Source of the DNA: Membranipora membranacea | Lineage: Eukaryota > Bryozoa > Gymnolaemata > Cheilostomatida > Membraniporidae | Length of the DNA: 64,000 nt | Assembly (NCBI GenBank): GCA_914767715.1 | Contig: OU612066.1 | Coordinates: 34,694,283-34,758,282 of the forward strand | Direction: 5' to 3' | Shown here: piece by piece, positions 1-11,554 of the stretch | Layout of the letters: every line of letters starts with the position of its first letter | Position numbering within the stretch: position 1 is the stretch's first letter | Program-made: the position numbers and the translations under genes | The notes under the pieces: model-generated | Database searches by the model: none | Told to the model about the DNA's origin: nothing | The model's input: the letters and a program-made list of their open reading frames with translations, nothing else

Positions 1-676
1 TCTGATATTTCGAGACATAAAATTTTCGATCCTAGATTCTTCTTCTGTAAATAATTCTCTATGTTTCACCGGAAACAAGGACGTGATATGAAAAATTGGG
101 CAAGGTGGGATAACTTCTGGTTCATAATAAGAACGAATTTGTATGAAAATGAGAAGATAACTCTACAGCAACTTGAAGCCAAAATACTTTTAATGAACTG
201 AGTCTAACAGATCTAACGTTGAATTGCAGGCTCCAACTAACCAATTTTAACTCCATTTACATCAACATCATTTCACATTAATAGTGTTTCCATGAGATCG
301 AGCAGAACAAATTTCAGCGCTGTTCAAGCCATTGGAATGCCTCCCTGTTGACATTGCGCTCAAAGATTCAGCATGAGGTTACCATAAAAGGCTTCAGATT
401 GTGAGACCAAGGTTAAAGTCCTGTCGGCAGCAGTTCTAACAGAGAATTGCAGGCAATTGGGTTTAACTCCATTCATTTACAATGACATCATATTTTAAAG
501 TGACAGTCCTACTAGGCCATGTTTTGTATAGTTTTATTGATCTCATTCTGAAAAGTCAGTAGGGCATATGAAATAAAACAGCCTGTGAACTTGGGATCAT
601 AGCGATGAGCGTGAGAAAAAACCATTTGCTTTTTTCCACAATTTTCATCATTATTATTTTTATTTGCCCTATGAAC

Positions 677-1824
677 AGTCGAGTTATAACTGGTGTGCCA
701 CAGGGGTCTGTACTTGGATCCCTCCTGTTTATCATGTTTATTAACGATCTGATGGATCTCAAAAATTGTTATCTATATGCTGATGACTGCCTACTAGTCA
801 CCAATGGAGAAAACCCAGACATTTCCACAAAACTTATGGAAAAAAGCATTCATCAAGCATCCAGTTGGTACAGTGAAAATTGCCTTGTTCTAAACAGCGG
901 TAAAACGGATGACATGACCATTTCTAATAAACGTAACATCAAACCTCTGGAACTTAAATTTGACAATCTCATTTTCAAACAATCTGACAAAATTAAGTAC
1001 TTAGGTGTGATTCTTGTTAACAAATTAAATTTTAAATCTCATACCAGTAAAATTAAACAAAAACTTTATCCAATAGTCACCAACTTTCAACGTAATAGAT
1101 AATTCCTGACACCTAAATTAGCTAAGCTTTGGTACATTGGACTTATACGTTCTAATCTGGAATACAGCTCTCCTGTTTTATTTACCACAAACTACTTTGT
1201 CAAAATAGAATTTTTAAAAATTGAGAATAGATGTTTGAAAATTATAGACTATAACAGTTCTAAAGATAATACTCGAAAAACCTACAACATCCCTGTTTTA
1301 ACTTTGCGTTTCGAATATTTGTATCTGCTGACGTTTTATAAAATTGTTAATAGTTTAATCCAATAATTGATACCAATCTGCTCCCTGAGAAATTGACTAG
1401 TGAAACTCGGCTTGCTAAAAGTTCTGGGTTTAGAATAACCAAGGAAAATTTTAGATTTGCTTTAGCTAATTTCGGTGCTCAGAAGTTTAAGGAATTACCC
1501 AATCATGTTAAGCTGAGTCAATCCCTTGCTACATTCAAAAATGCCACTCGGAGCCACGTCCTCAAACTTCTCAATTAATGAGTCAGTTCTTATCATTTCA
1601 CTTTAGCCTACTGCTACATTGTTCTAACTTTTCTTTTCCGAGCTATTGTGTATTAACTTGTGTAATGTTTTACTGCTAATTAATGCCTGCGTGTACTTTG
1701 TAATTTTACCTGTCATTGTTCTTGATTTTTAGTTACATGTCTTTTTAATTCTACACCATATTTTTATCAATTTTTCTGTTTTCTGGGTACAAGTCCTAAG
1801 GACTTATTCTTATCCAGATTAAAC
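677..1824 (+). mobile_element. 5'-truncated non-LTR retrotransposon (LINE) with RT remnant
   Basis: The conceptual protein starts in the middle of a reverse transcriptase: GVPQGSVLGSLLF, then INDL, then the catalytic LYADD box near 775-790, followed by a typical LINE C-terminus (KYLGV, then after a stop at about 1100 LRF-, FKELPNHVK- and SLATFK-like segments up to 1578). Unit B has an empty site at about 49,800: both copies read alike up to CCTATGAAC and resume at ATTTACTGGGG. The element is therefore an insertion of about 1.15 kb private to unit A. The 5' end is truncated within RT, as is usual for LINEs. In-frame stops near 1100 and 1365 make it inactive. No clear target-site duplication was found. 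The clade (CR1, Jockey or L2-like) cannot be settled by eye. Confidence 0.88.
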
Positions 1825-2231
1825 ATTTACTGGGGTAATAAATCCACTTTTAATCCTACTTTGAAACTATGCAATGTTATTTATTAAGTCTATTCTTGTT
1901 GATCAATTTCCACTTTAAATACTAATAGTATATCAATTTCAAATCAAAGTCAATAAAAAATATAATCTTAGTACTGTACAAAATACACAAAAGTATAACT
2001 GTATAATCAATGTATGAGAAGGTTATAAAAATTGAGCATAAAATACAGAATCACATCAATTATGAATTATATAATCTAATATTAAAAATATGAAAAAAAG
2101 ATGCAGTTAGTTTTTTTCATTTAATAACTGAAAATTTAGCCATGTCACTCAGCTAGTTTGTTTTATAACAGTGTGACCAGGTGTTATAAAATATTATGCT
2201 CCTATCAATGTAGAGCATCACTAAGGTTTCA
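1825..2231. other. 3' flank of SLC23 copy A, no gene seen
   Basis: AT-rich sequence shared with 49,810-50,249 in unit B. It lies just beyond the SLC23 stop codon, so it may hold the 3' untranslated region. No open frame, RNA gene or mobile element is apparent. Confidence 0.5.
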
Positions 2232-5200
2232 CTATAAAGCACTCATCTCGCTGCCTTTATTTGCTGCCGTATCAGAATTAATCACACCAGACTCAGCATC
2301 ATATTCTTCCTTCTTCTGAGAAGGATTCATTTTATAGTTTTTGCTTTGTTCTGGAAGTCTGTGATGTAGAAAGTTTGGACAGAACGGAATGTAGCTCGTC
2401 CATCGGGCGCTGCGAGAATAAAAATCACATGTATTAAATCCTAACTAACAGTATAGATATATTATCTGGAACCGCTCTAAACATGTCTATAGCGAGAAGT
2501 TGAGCTGCCGGTGACCTAAACAAGACGATTCTCAAACTATGCAGGTAAAGATCATTCACATCTTAGGAAACACAGAGGCTCACTCGCTAGGTTATACCTA
2601 AATTATTATTTCTAGTCATTATCCTTTTCGTGTTTGGCACACGGAATGACGCAATAATTGGGACGAGAGGTCTTAGTTGTGTAGTGGAATTATAGAACAT
2701 ACGTATAGATATAATCATTTCCAAAGGGCATGTCATAACATTCAAATTTCTTCCTGCATTCCTCTGAACTATCTCCAGATCCAACTTGATTTGTCCAAGC
2801 CAGTAAGCCTCGCTCCTTCTTTGTACCTGAATAACAGAAAATATAATCAATTTTTTATAAAGTACCTTGTTGTTACGATAATATGATACTGTTGGTTTAG
2901 GACACTGTTTTCCTCTCAGCAGTGTGTAAGACATTAAATAAAAATGTAATTCTAGTTCATGACTTGCGTTCTGATAAATAGATGGCAAGATTATAATACC
3001 TCCACAACATGAGGATAGGCGTAGGACTGCCAGCCCTCTGATTGTAACTATATGTGCTAAAATACAAACCTGGAATAGTGTTGTCTAAAAAGAATGCCAC
3101 AGTGCCACCAATAAACATACTAGTGCTGAGCAGTACTTTAATAATATCATCAACCACCAGAGAACCTGTTCAAAGGTAAATAAACCTTGGCATACATCAA
3201 AAATCAAAGATCCGTTAAATTATTTACTCATGTATCTATTAGCGATCCAAAAACACATAATTCAGAGTTGTGCCCCCTCTGATAGCTTGCAGCTAATGGC
3301 CAAATAAATCGAGTTTGATAAGGTTAAAGTAGGGGTCATTTTCAATATTTGAATTATAATATTTAGATGTTTTTATTATATCATTACAGTAGTTCAATAT
3401 TTGAACTCTCAGCTTGGAATGAAATCAGGTACCTGTTTTGAGGGAGTCACCGTTCGACGACATCCAGTTTGGTATCGCTAGACCCATCATCAGGGAAAGA
3501 CCCAGTATAAACAGATTCCTGCTAGAGTTCAGATCTATAAACTGAAGGTTAGACAGACCAACAGCAGTCACCATACCTGAAAAATAATGATAATGGTTGG
3601 TACTATAGTATAGCCGTTATGCATGAATATAATCCCAACTTGTCATTACATACTTAGATGAGGAAAGATATTCATGCATTTTGTCACAGTTGTCAGATAC
3701 AAATTAAGTTTGCATGACAAAGTTTTTGATAATGTAGCTCCCTGGAGGCCGCATAGCTCTCTGTTTATTGAGTTGATGAAATTCACTCTTTGATATAACA
3801 GACTGATTGGCCCGGGTAGAGGGACATATTGCCCTCACGAGGTAGAGTCATCCTCTCTCTTTGTCAAAGATTTCTCCTCAAGTTTTTCACATAATCATTA
3901 ATAACCCCCTCCCCTCACTAATGATGACAGCAGATAGATTCACTAATGTGACAAAACTCCCTGATACTAAGCTGTGTTTATATTGTATGTAACATGTATG
4001 ATGTATAATGTATAATGTATGAAACATAAGTAGGCCTTCAAATCATGACTTATGTGGTCTGTTGCATTAGTAATCTAGATTTAAAGTGCATTGCAAGATT
4101 TTGTAGAGTGGTAGGATGAAGGTCCAAAGTTTGATGGTTGTGAATGGTTTTTGAGAAGCACTTCCTTAGCGGCTTTTGTTACCACCCACTTACCAAACAT
4201 AACAAAGTATACACCTCCAACAATTGGATCTGGAACAGTCACAAACACAGCACAGAGCTTGTTGAAAAGACTGAGTACCAACATTTATTTAGCTCCGGCT
4301 TGAATCACTCTTCTACTACCAACCTACAAAAGATGTTTAGCTTATTATCCTGAACAACCATGGCTTTCGAATCTGGCTTGCATGAAGGCGGAAGTAAACC
4401 AAATACATCTGCACACAAAGAAGAGAGCCATATGTACAGGTTACGATTTGTTAATTTACCTGTGTAATACCAAGAGCACCGATATTCTCACTATAAGATG
4501 TTGTACCATTACCACTTCCCCAAGCTCCAGCTATAATACATCCTATTCCTTCCATACCTATACCTCTGTTAATAGCAGCAGTGGTAGGGGGTGGAGCCCC
4601 AGAGAGCCTGAAAAGTAATATACAGTGTCATATTATTGACCGATGGTGATAGTTCTCATTTATTTGCGATATCATCCAAAGTTTTGAGGGAACGACTCAC
4701 ACTTTTAACTGGAGGGACAGACATTATGTAGGATGAATACAGATATTAAGGAATCAAATTGACTCAGAATAAATGTTTAAGCTGGTTGGTTTGAGAAGCA
4801 TGGCACCAGTTTACCATAATGATAACGTCGACAGTAGTCGAGCCTGATTCTTATCGTGTTAATTATATCGAAATTATTGGTAGGGGGTTATTCCTCCCTC
4901 CCCCCAACAACAAAGCTTGTTAAGACAGAGTAATATATGAAGTACATACCTAGCAGCGGCGTAATAATATCCAACAGACTCAATCATAGAAGCTAAAACT
5001 CCAGCTAACCTTCCGAACACACCAGCTACTGTGACTGTAGGCAAACCCCACTGTCCTGTATCATATGTAATGATTGAAAATGTTATTGTATCTATATAAT
5101 TATGATGAATAAATAAGGTTGGGTTGTATCACATCATTATCAAACATGTATTAATGCAGGTACATTATTCCGATCCCACCATATGAGGCAGAATTTCGGC

Positions 5201-5627
5201 CCATTATCATGGTCAAGCGTCACCAAAGAACACAAAAACACGCATAAGAGTTACAGTATTAAAGAACAAAAATGGGTGCGGGCATACCAGGGTAGGGGAA
5301 TCTGAACCACTTGGCGTTGGTGAGTACTGAGATTCTACTGTCTGTTCTTGCTTTGTAGTATATATGTGTCTTGTCATTGGGAAATACATCGGGGTATGTG
5401 AAAATAACGCTCACTAAATATGCAACAAATATAGCCAGGATCACCTGAAATATAAAAAAAATACATATTATTACAAAGTTCCATTCAAATTGTTTAATCG
5501 GTACTCTGAGCAAGATATAGCAAGGTAATTCCGACTTCCTGCTATTCAAAACACAATTTTTTTACCAGGGCACAACATATGTCAACTCAGTACTAGCACG
5601 TTCATTTTTTGATCGATGATGCTGCTA

Positions 5628-6261
5628 CGGGTTCTGGAAAACGCGGAAAGGAAAATCAATTTCATCGCGGAATAGCGTTTTCGAAAACGCGGAAAATCGT
5701 TTTTCACCTTGAATTTCATAATGATGCTAAAAAAATTCCTGGAAAGACATTGAGACATCACCACTGTATCCTATGAGTGTTTTTGGTAAAAATCAAGTGA
5801 TAAATATATTTTTTTGGAAAATGCGGAAAATATTTTTTTCTTTCAAAATTGATCTCAACGCATAGAAAATGAACTGTAACCCATTAAGAATTATCCCCAT
5901 CTTTTAAAGGCCTAAATTTAAGGTTTTTCATTTTTGGAAAACGCGGAAAATCATTTTCCGCATTTTCCAAAAATGAAAGAACCTGAAATTCAGGCCGTTA
6001 ATAGATGGGGATGATATCTTAATGGGTTACAGTTCATTTTCTATGCATTGAGATCATTTTTTGAGTAAAAAATAATTTTCCGCATTTTCCAAAAAAATTA
6101 TTTTTATCACTTGATTTTTACCAAAAACACACATATGATACAGTGGTGATGTCTCAATGTCTTTCCAGGAGGTTGTTTTAGCATCATCATGAAATTCAAA
6201 ATGATAAACGATTTTCTGCGATGAAACTGATTTTCCGCCTTTACGCGTTTTCCAGAACCCA
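5628..6261. mobile_element. 634-bp hairpin (foldback) transposon with 9-bp TSD, copy A
   Basis: The element is almost one perfect hairpin. The left arm starts CGGGTTCTGGAAAACGCG and the right arm ends with its complement (CGTTTTCCAGAACCCA). Arms of roughly 310 bp meet at 5935-5975, where TTTTGGAAAACGCGGAAAAT faces its inverse. It is flanked by the direct repeat ATGCTGCTA at 5619-5627 and 6262-6270, a 9-bp target-site duplication. Nine-base duplications are typical of Mutator-like elements, so a MULE-derived MITE is the best guess. It lies in an SLC23 intron and has no coding capacity. The same insertion is in unit B, so it predates the duplication. Confidence 0.9.
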
Positions 6262-7641
6262 ATGCTGCTAGGCGGAAGCTTGATCCAAAAAAGAACTCAG
6301 AATCGACGTGTTCCAGCTGCCATCTCATCCCCCCGTACAGGCCTCGCTCTCCCACAGGCCACAGAGAACCAATGTTCATGAAAATTTGCAATTAGTATTT
6401 TTCTGATAGAAATAACTGCATATACTTCGCCTAATCTGCAGTTTGGGTGGTGCAAGAGAAGAGAATAGATTCAGATATATCAAGATTTCACTTCGAATTT
6501 TCAATAAATCGTAGCAGGTAGGGAAAGGCCCACATAAAACCTCAGCTACATCCTCTTAATGAAACAACACTTACTACTATTGTCAACCCAGGTTTTGACC
6601 TACACCCTTGAATTTGCTATTACATAACACATCGGAAGAACAAAAGATGTAGGCTGAAAATCAAAACCATGATTTCAAGTGCAAAACACCAGTGATGATT
6701 GATTGATAATCCAAAAGGCAGTGATAGCACACATAATAGTGATCTTTATTACGTTACAGTGCATTCACAAGATCACAAAGATTAATCACTCCATACCAGC
6801 ATCAAAATATTGCAATGACAATAGAATTCAGGATACTGGTGGTCTGGAGTGGTTGAGCAACAAATGATTGTAAAGCAGGTTATCATAGGAGTTTGTAATG
6901 AGGTATCAAACTGAAATCACTGCTGGTAAATGGAAATTCCTCAAGTAATGAGTATGGTTTTGCAAAAAGTAAAAGAGGATGCCGAATTAATGGGTGTTTA
7001 AATTTTTGGTAATTTCCTATCCTTAAAAACCTAAAAACAGTCAGAAACAAGTTGCAATAAAATCATATGAAAATGCAGTCATAGTACAGCTACTGTTTCA
7101 ATCTCCCTGTGGCATGGAAATTTGTGAAGATCTGACTTTTTGAGGTGACTTTGTTTGTAGACCTTACACGCGCAAGTTTTTGTTTGCGTTAAGTGCCTTT
7201 TAGTCCACAATGTAGGAATTTTATATCTTCGCAATAATATGTATAAGTAAAGCAAAAGAAATCTGTGATAGGATCCTCATAAACACACCTAGCGGGAAAG
7301 AACCAATTCACTGCATATTTATAGTCAACAAAATTACCCCAACAAAGCTTCCCAGCCACGGATAGCTATAGAATCGATTAATGCAACTGTTCTTGGCTAT
7401 TCATTTGACTATGGGATGCCATTTATTCACATTATGATGTAAAGTACAACGTTATAATTTCGATAAACTAGAAAGAGCTATTTCAGAACCACCTCATACC
7501 CCCTCAAGTCAATTTGCTAAATAAGTTTTATTTCTAGTCACTCGTAACATAACTTTACAGAAAAGGCCGGCAGAGTATTAGTTAAAAAAATCCATAGATC
7601 TCTATAAGTACGTAAGAAAGTAAGTAAGTGAGTGGACTGAC
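6262..7641. other. SLC23 intron, copy A
   Basis: Intron between the 7642-7762 and 5288-5444 exons. After the hairpin transposon no further mobile element or exon was recognised; the sequence is collinear with 54,177-55,565 in unit B. The donor at its upstream end reads GTCAGT here but the stronger GTAAGT in unit B. Confidence 0.5.
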
Positions 7642-8260
7642 AGGGAATAATCTGAACAGTGGGTACCCATCAGCCATTGAACAGCTTCTAGATTCTCTTG
7701 AGAAACAGGGAATTTTAACTTTGCTCATGTACTGTGAGAAAATAGCCATCAGTGCTATCGTTCTACAAATATAGTCAGAAATACGTAAGCAAGAAATAAA
7801 GAGGATTGGGCCAACATGATTGTCCATCGATAAATGTATTAACGCGTAAAAAGCAACAAGGATTGTTTTGTTTGTCTACACTAGACTGGAACCAATACTA
7901 GCTCAAGCGCTGAATTCAGATCAATCAGCAGCAAGTTCAAAGCAGCGCTCACAACACTGTTCAGCAAATGATTCTAGTAGAGAGTTGGTTTGTTTTCTAG
8001 TCAGTATGTGGTAATTGTTAGGTATAGAAGGCAGTAAGTGAGGGTGGCTTCAAAATGAGTATGGTACATATGATCCTGGACAAATTTACCGTACTTAGTT
8101 AGAGTACCACTAACACTCAGTCAGGGCTGGGCAGGCTTTAGTGATATCACACTTATTCTGCCAACAGGTAAATGTGAGGAATCAACTTAGCATCTTCCTT
8201 GAAGAGGATGGCTATGGGTGATGAAAACCGAAATTTCTGCAGATGATACATGTTAACTTA

Positions 8261-9230
8261 CAGGAGAGGTATACACCCGAGGGTGCTGGGGGCTGGAACA
8301 ATCAACAATGAAAGCTCCCCCAGTGGGGCTCGAACCCACAACTCCTGCGGCACTAATCGCCTGGCAGTGAATAGCAAGCGCGCTAACCGATTACGTCATC
8401 TCACCATCCCCAAAAAAGAATGGGTCGATGGCGCTAATTAGATAGCCCGCTATTCACTACTCGGAGTTGTGTTCTCTCATCCCACAGCACATTCCAATCC
8501 ACAATTGCCATCCTATGAAACAGCGTACTTGTTAGGGTTATTGGCCTTACATGGCCCATTGCTGGGACCCCTTGTAGTAGGCTTAGCTGTCTTTCCAGCT
8601 TGTCAGCATGTTTTTCCATGAGTCAGTCAGTAGACAAGTACACAGGAGAGGTATACACCCGAGGGTGCTGGGGGCTGGAACAATCAACAATGAAAGCTCC
8701 CCCAGTGGGGCTCGAACCCACAACTCCTGCAGCACTAATCGCCTGGCAGTGAATGGCAAGCGCGCTAACCGATTGCGCCATCTCACCATCCCCAAAAAAG
8801 AATGGGTCGATGGCGCTAATTAGATAGCCCGCTATTCACTACTCGGAGTTGTGTTCTCTCATCCCACAGCACATACCAATCCACCATTGCCACCCTATGA
8901 AACACAGCGTATGTGTTAGGGTTATGGCCTTACATAGCCCATTGCTGGGACCCATTGTAGTAGGCTTAGCTGTTTTTCCAGCTTGTCAGCATGTTTTTCC
9001 ATGCTGTCACATGTCTTTCCATGAGTCAGTCAGTAGACAAGTACACAGGAGAAGTATACACCCGAGGGTGCTGGGGGCTGGAACAATCAACAATGAAAGC
9101 TCCCCCAGTGGCGCTCAAACCCACAACTCCTGCAGCACTAATCGCCTGGCAGTGAATAGCAAGCGCGTTAACCGATTGCGCCATCTCACCATCCCCAAAA
9201 AAGAATGGGTCGATGGCGCTAATTAGATAG
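8261..9230 (-). repeat. Tandem array of a tRNA-derived SINE unit, 2.5 copies
   Basis: A unit of 382-403 bp begins at 8261, 8643 and 9046. Each contains, on the minus strand, a tRNA-like segment of about 86 nt (for example 8324-8409) with a good A box (TGGCGCAATCGG), a good B box (GGTTCGAGCCC) and an intact T-arm stem (GTGGG/CCCAC). The anticodon arm and acceptor stem do not pair properly, so this is a tRNA-derived SINE rather than a tRNA gene. Because the non-tRNA part is repeated as well, the array grew by tandem duplication, not by repeated insertion. Unit B has 1.5 copies. The last copy stops mid-unit directly against SLC23 exon sequence at about 9230. Confidence 0.85.
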
Positions 9231-9405
9231 CAATACCCCACTGACTTGAGGCTGTACCAGATGCTGCTCCAAATAGACTGAGACCAACAAGGGCAATGGT
9301 AGGGGTGATCACCAATGGCCCGATAAATCTCAGCAATAGACCAAGGATACCAGTGAATCCAATCACAACTTGGAAGATTGCCGACACCATAATCGCTCCT
9401 TGCAA

Positions 9406-9730
9406 CTGAAATATCAAAGGTAAAATAAATCAAAATAAACGTCAAAGTAAATCAATAAAGATTAATGGTAACCGAATTGAATCAATAAAGCATTGTAAAT
9501 CACTGTAGATTTGTCATATCTAGGGCAGATTTTCAGCCTCTTTTAGGTTCCTACCTCTCGCCGGGGTGGGGGGGGGGGGCGCAGACTAGCTCCTACCATA
9601 AGCTAGATCAAGTATGATCCAATTTTCCTGCATGGAGGGTTTGAGCCGCAGCAAAAAGGATAATAAACTTTCATCCTACTTGTTGGAGTTGTCCTACGCT
9701 TTGTGGATAGTTTGTGGATACTTATACCGG
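9406..9730. other. Spacer upstream of the first recognised SLC23 exon, with a G-tract
   Basis: A good acceptor (TTGATATTTCAG on the minus strand) borders the exon ending at 9405, so this should be intron. It contains a G-rich run at about 9560-9580 whose length differs in unit B (about 57,098). No exon was recognised. Confidence 0.5.
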
Positions 9731-10378
9731 TATCCAGACATTTTCCCAATGTCATTTTCCCACCAAGCCATTTTCCCACCTTTCTTTATCCCACCAAGCC
9801 ATTTTCCCACCAAGCCATATTCCCACCGAGCCATTTTCCCACCACGACATTTTCCCACATATCCGTTTTCCCACTAGGCCGATTTCTCACTGATCCATTT
9901 TCTCAACGGGATGTTTTCCCACCAACCTGTTTTCCCACTATGATGTTTTCTCACCAAGCTGTTTTCCCACCTGGACGTTTTCTCACTAATCCTTTTTTCC
10001 ACCTGGACGTTTTCCCACCAATCCATTTTTCTACCCAGACGTTTTCCCACTTGCCATTTTCCCACTATGGTTTTTTTTCAAATGAACACTGGTAGCTTAT
10101 TTTTAATTTTTGGTTTCTTTTCCTCCTACTCTTTTTCAGGCATTAAAAATGTTAATTGAAAGTAGTGTTAGAGTCTCATCATGAAAGTGTTGTCATTCCT
10201 TTTTTGTTCTAGAATCCTAAAGTCTATGACCGTTGGTGTTATAAATGCTGATCGAGGTAATGCAAATGGTTTGAACAGTTTTTTCATGACTTTTCACAAT
10301 TTTGCTATTGTACGACTCCTTGTAATAATGCATAGTTGTGTTCACCTTTAATAGGGGCTTGTGTTTGTAAATAGAAGA

Positions 10379-11554
10379 TGCACACAAAATCTTGGAATGA
10401 ACATCGGCTGGAACAAACATTGACGGGATCAAACTAACTGGAATGAACGTAGTCTGGTTTGAAAGTAAAAAATCCTGGTATGAATGTAGAAAGTGCTGGA
10501 TTGAACGCCGACTACATTAGTTGGTATAAAGAGTCAACAGGAGAGCAACTCACAAAAATAATTGTGTTACAAAAGACCAGCATTCATCTTATGAACAATA
10601 ACTATAACAATGCTTGTCACAATCAAGGTTTTGGTTTAAATTTATAATTTGTAATTTGGCTAAGGCAAATCAATATTGCCATGCCAAGCCACATGCGCTG
10701 CACAATTGGTACTATTTATATTTATTTATGATGTTTGGTACCGGTAATGGTAGCCGGTCTTGACAAGGTAAGTTCGTTGGGGAAGGGTGAGAAGTTTCCC
10801 TCCTCCCTGCTGTAGCTCTTTTCTAATTTTGTGGTAGCGTCTTGAAATGAGTAGGGGTGTAGACTCTGTTGTGTACATTTTAAGACAAAGGACTTTGTAA
10901 CACCCGATTAGAAACCTCTGACAGTGATGAGACTTGGCAGTCGGCTAAAAATTATAGCAGTTGATATGACGTCATCGATTGGATTGCACCATGATGTTGG
11001 TATATGTCCATACATTGTACATAGGTGATGGATAAAAGCGCATCTTCATGTTTCACAGACATAACAAATGTGATTACTGTACCACATTAGCTATTTCGTT
11101 AAATTGCTACTGGTGGACAGCGTGCAGGGAAAACAATGTGCACTGTCACAATTACAATGCAAATAATGTATTATCACAGATAACAGTGAACTAAGATGTA
11201 AGCGACTTCGATTTAATAGTTGCACCTGATTTCGTTAATGCTTGACCTTTATTTTGCTGATGAAATGTACAAAGGGTCACTGTTTCTCTTTCAGTATCAG
11301 TATTTCATTACCATTTCCGTTTTTGCTTGATTCCATCTAGCCATGAGACATTTAGTAACCATCATCATAAACAGATGTGTGTGCCTTTGTGAATGATCAT
11401 CATTAATTTACACAATTATTTTGGGGAGTTGCTCTTGCGTTGATTCTATATACTAATGTTTTGACTTTCATACCTGTCTAAGTTCATTCCAGCTAATCTC
11501 GATCACGTCACCGTTCAATCCAGCTGACGCTCATTCCAATCTCCTGCACACACC
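10379..11554. mobile_element. Inner inverted-repeat module of foldback element A
   Basis: Inside the core lies a second, unrelated inverted pair. The left side (10,379-10,570) carries diverged tandem motifs around TGGAATGAACG and CTGGATTGAACGCCGACTA, then GAGCAACTC and AAAATAATTGTGT. The right side (11,395-11,554) carries their complements in reverse order (ACAATTATTTTGGGGAG, GTTCAATCCAGCTGACG, TCATTCCAAT). The spacer is about 0.8 kb with no convincing ORF. The same module lies in elements M (22,943-24,142) and B (57,924-59,112). It could be a nested second family or an integral part of the foldback element; being in all three copies favours an old association. Confidence 0.7.

Larger units (their letters stand above)
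2232..9405 (-). pseudogene. SLC23: SLC23-family nucleobase/ascorbate transporter, copy A (N-terminus missing, nonsense mutation)
   Basis: SLC23 proteins are multi-pass plasma-membrane transporters for ascorbate or nucleobases. Ten minus-strand exons were read, 5' to 3': 9231-9405, 7642-7762, 5288-5444, 4950-5055, 4460-4607, 4194-4323, 3433-3576, 3070-3165, 2703-2826 and 2232-2409 (stop 2232-2234). Adjacent phases agree from the second exon on. Hallmarks are QGAIMVS, the GPL-ITPT segment, [12 protein letters not shown], the family signature [33 protein letters not shown] and YIPFCPNF. About 460 residues are covered; the first ~150 of the family are absent, and the foldback element lies where they should be. 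Lesions: an in-frame TAA at 4285-4287 after GAK, where copy B reads GAKIM; Gly-Tyr-Tyr in place of the family's Gly-Asp-Tyr in the 4950-5055 exon; and a lost donor where the SINE array abuts the 9231 exon end. The residue after the signature Thr is Gln rather than Lys/Arg/Gly. Family assignment is firm; pseudogene status is likely. Confidence 0.9.

Noticed and set aside
8324-8409. Functional tRNA genes in the SINE arrays
   Set aside because: A box, B box and T-arm are good, but the acceptor and anticodon stems do not pair, and the segment recurs with a shared non-tRNA tail. It is a tRNA-derived SINE.
9026-9445. 139-residue minus-strand ORF spanning the SINE and the SLC23 exon (and 56,558-56,977)
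   Set aside because: It uses a different frame from the transporter exon over the conserved segment; it is a shadow frame running into the SINE.
9738-10070. CRISPR-like pattern of short repeats with variable 6-base spacers
   Set aside because: Repeats are only about 10 bp, degenerate, with 6-bp spacers, in eukaryotic DNA, and are mirrored at the far end of the element. They are minisatellite arms of a transposon.
9703-10095. Open frame rich in HFPP/FSH repeats (also at 13,695-14,102, 57,231-57,623 and 63,033-63,389)
   Set aside because: It is the translation of the 16-bp minisatellite; repeats in several frames and both strands are open. No evidence of a protein.
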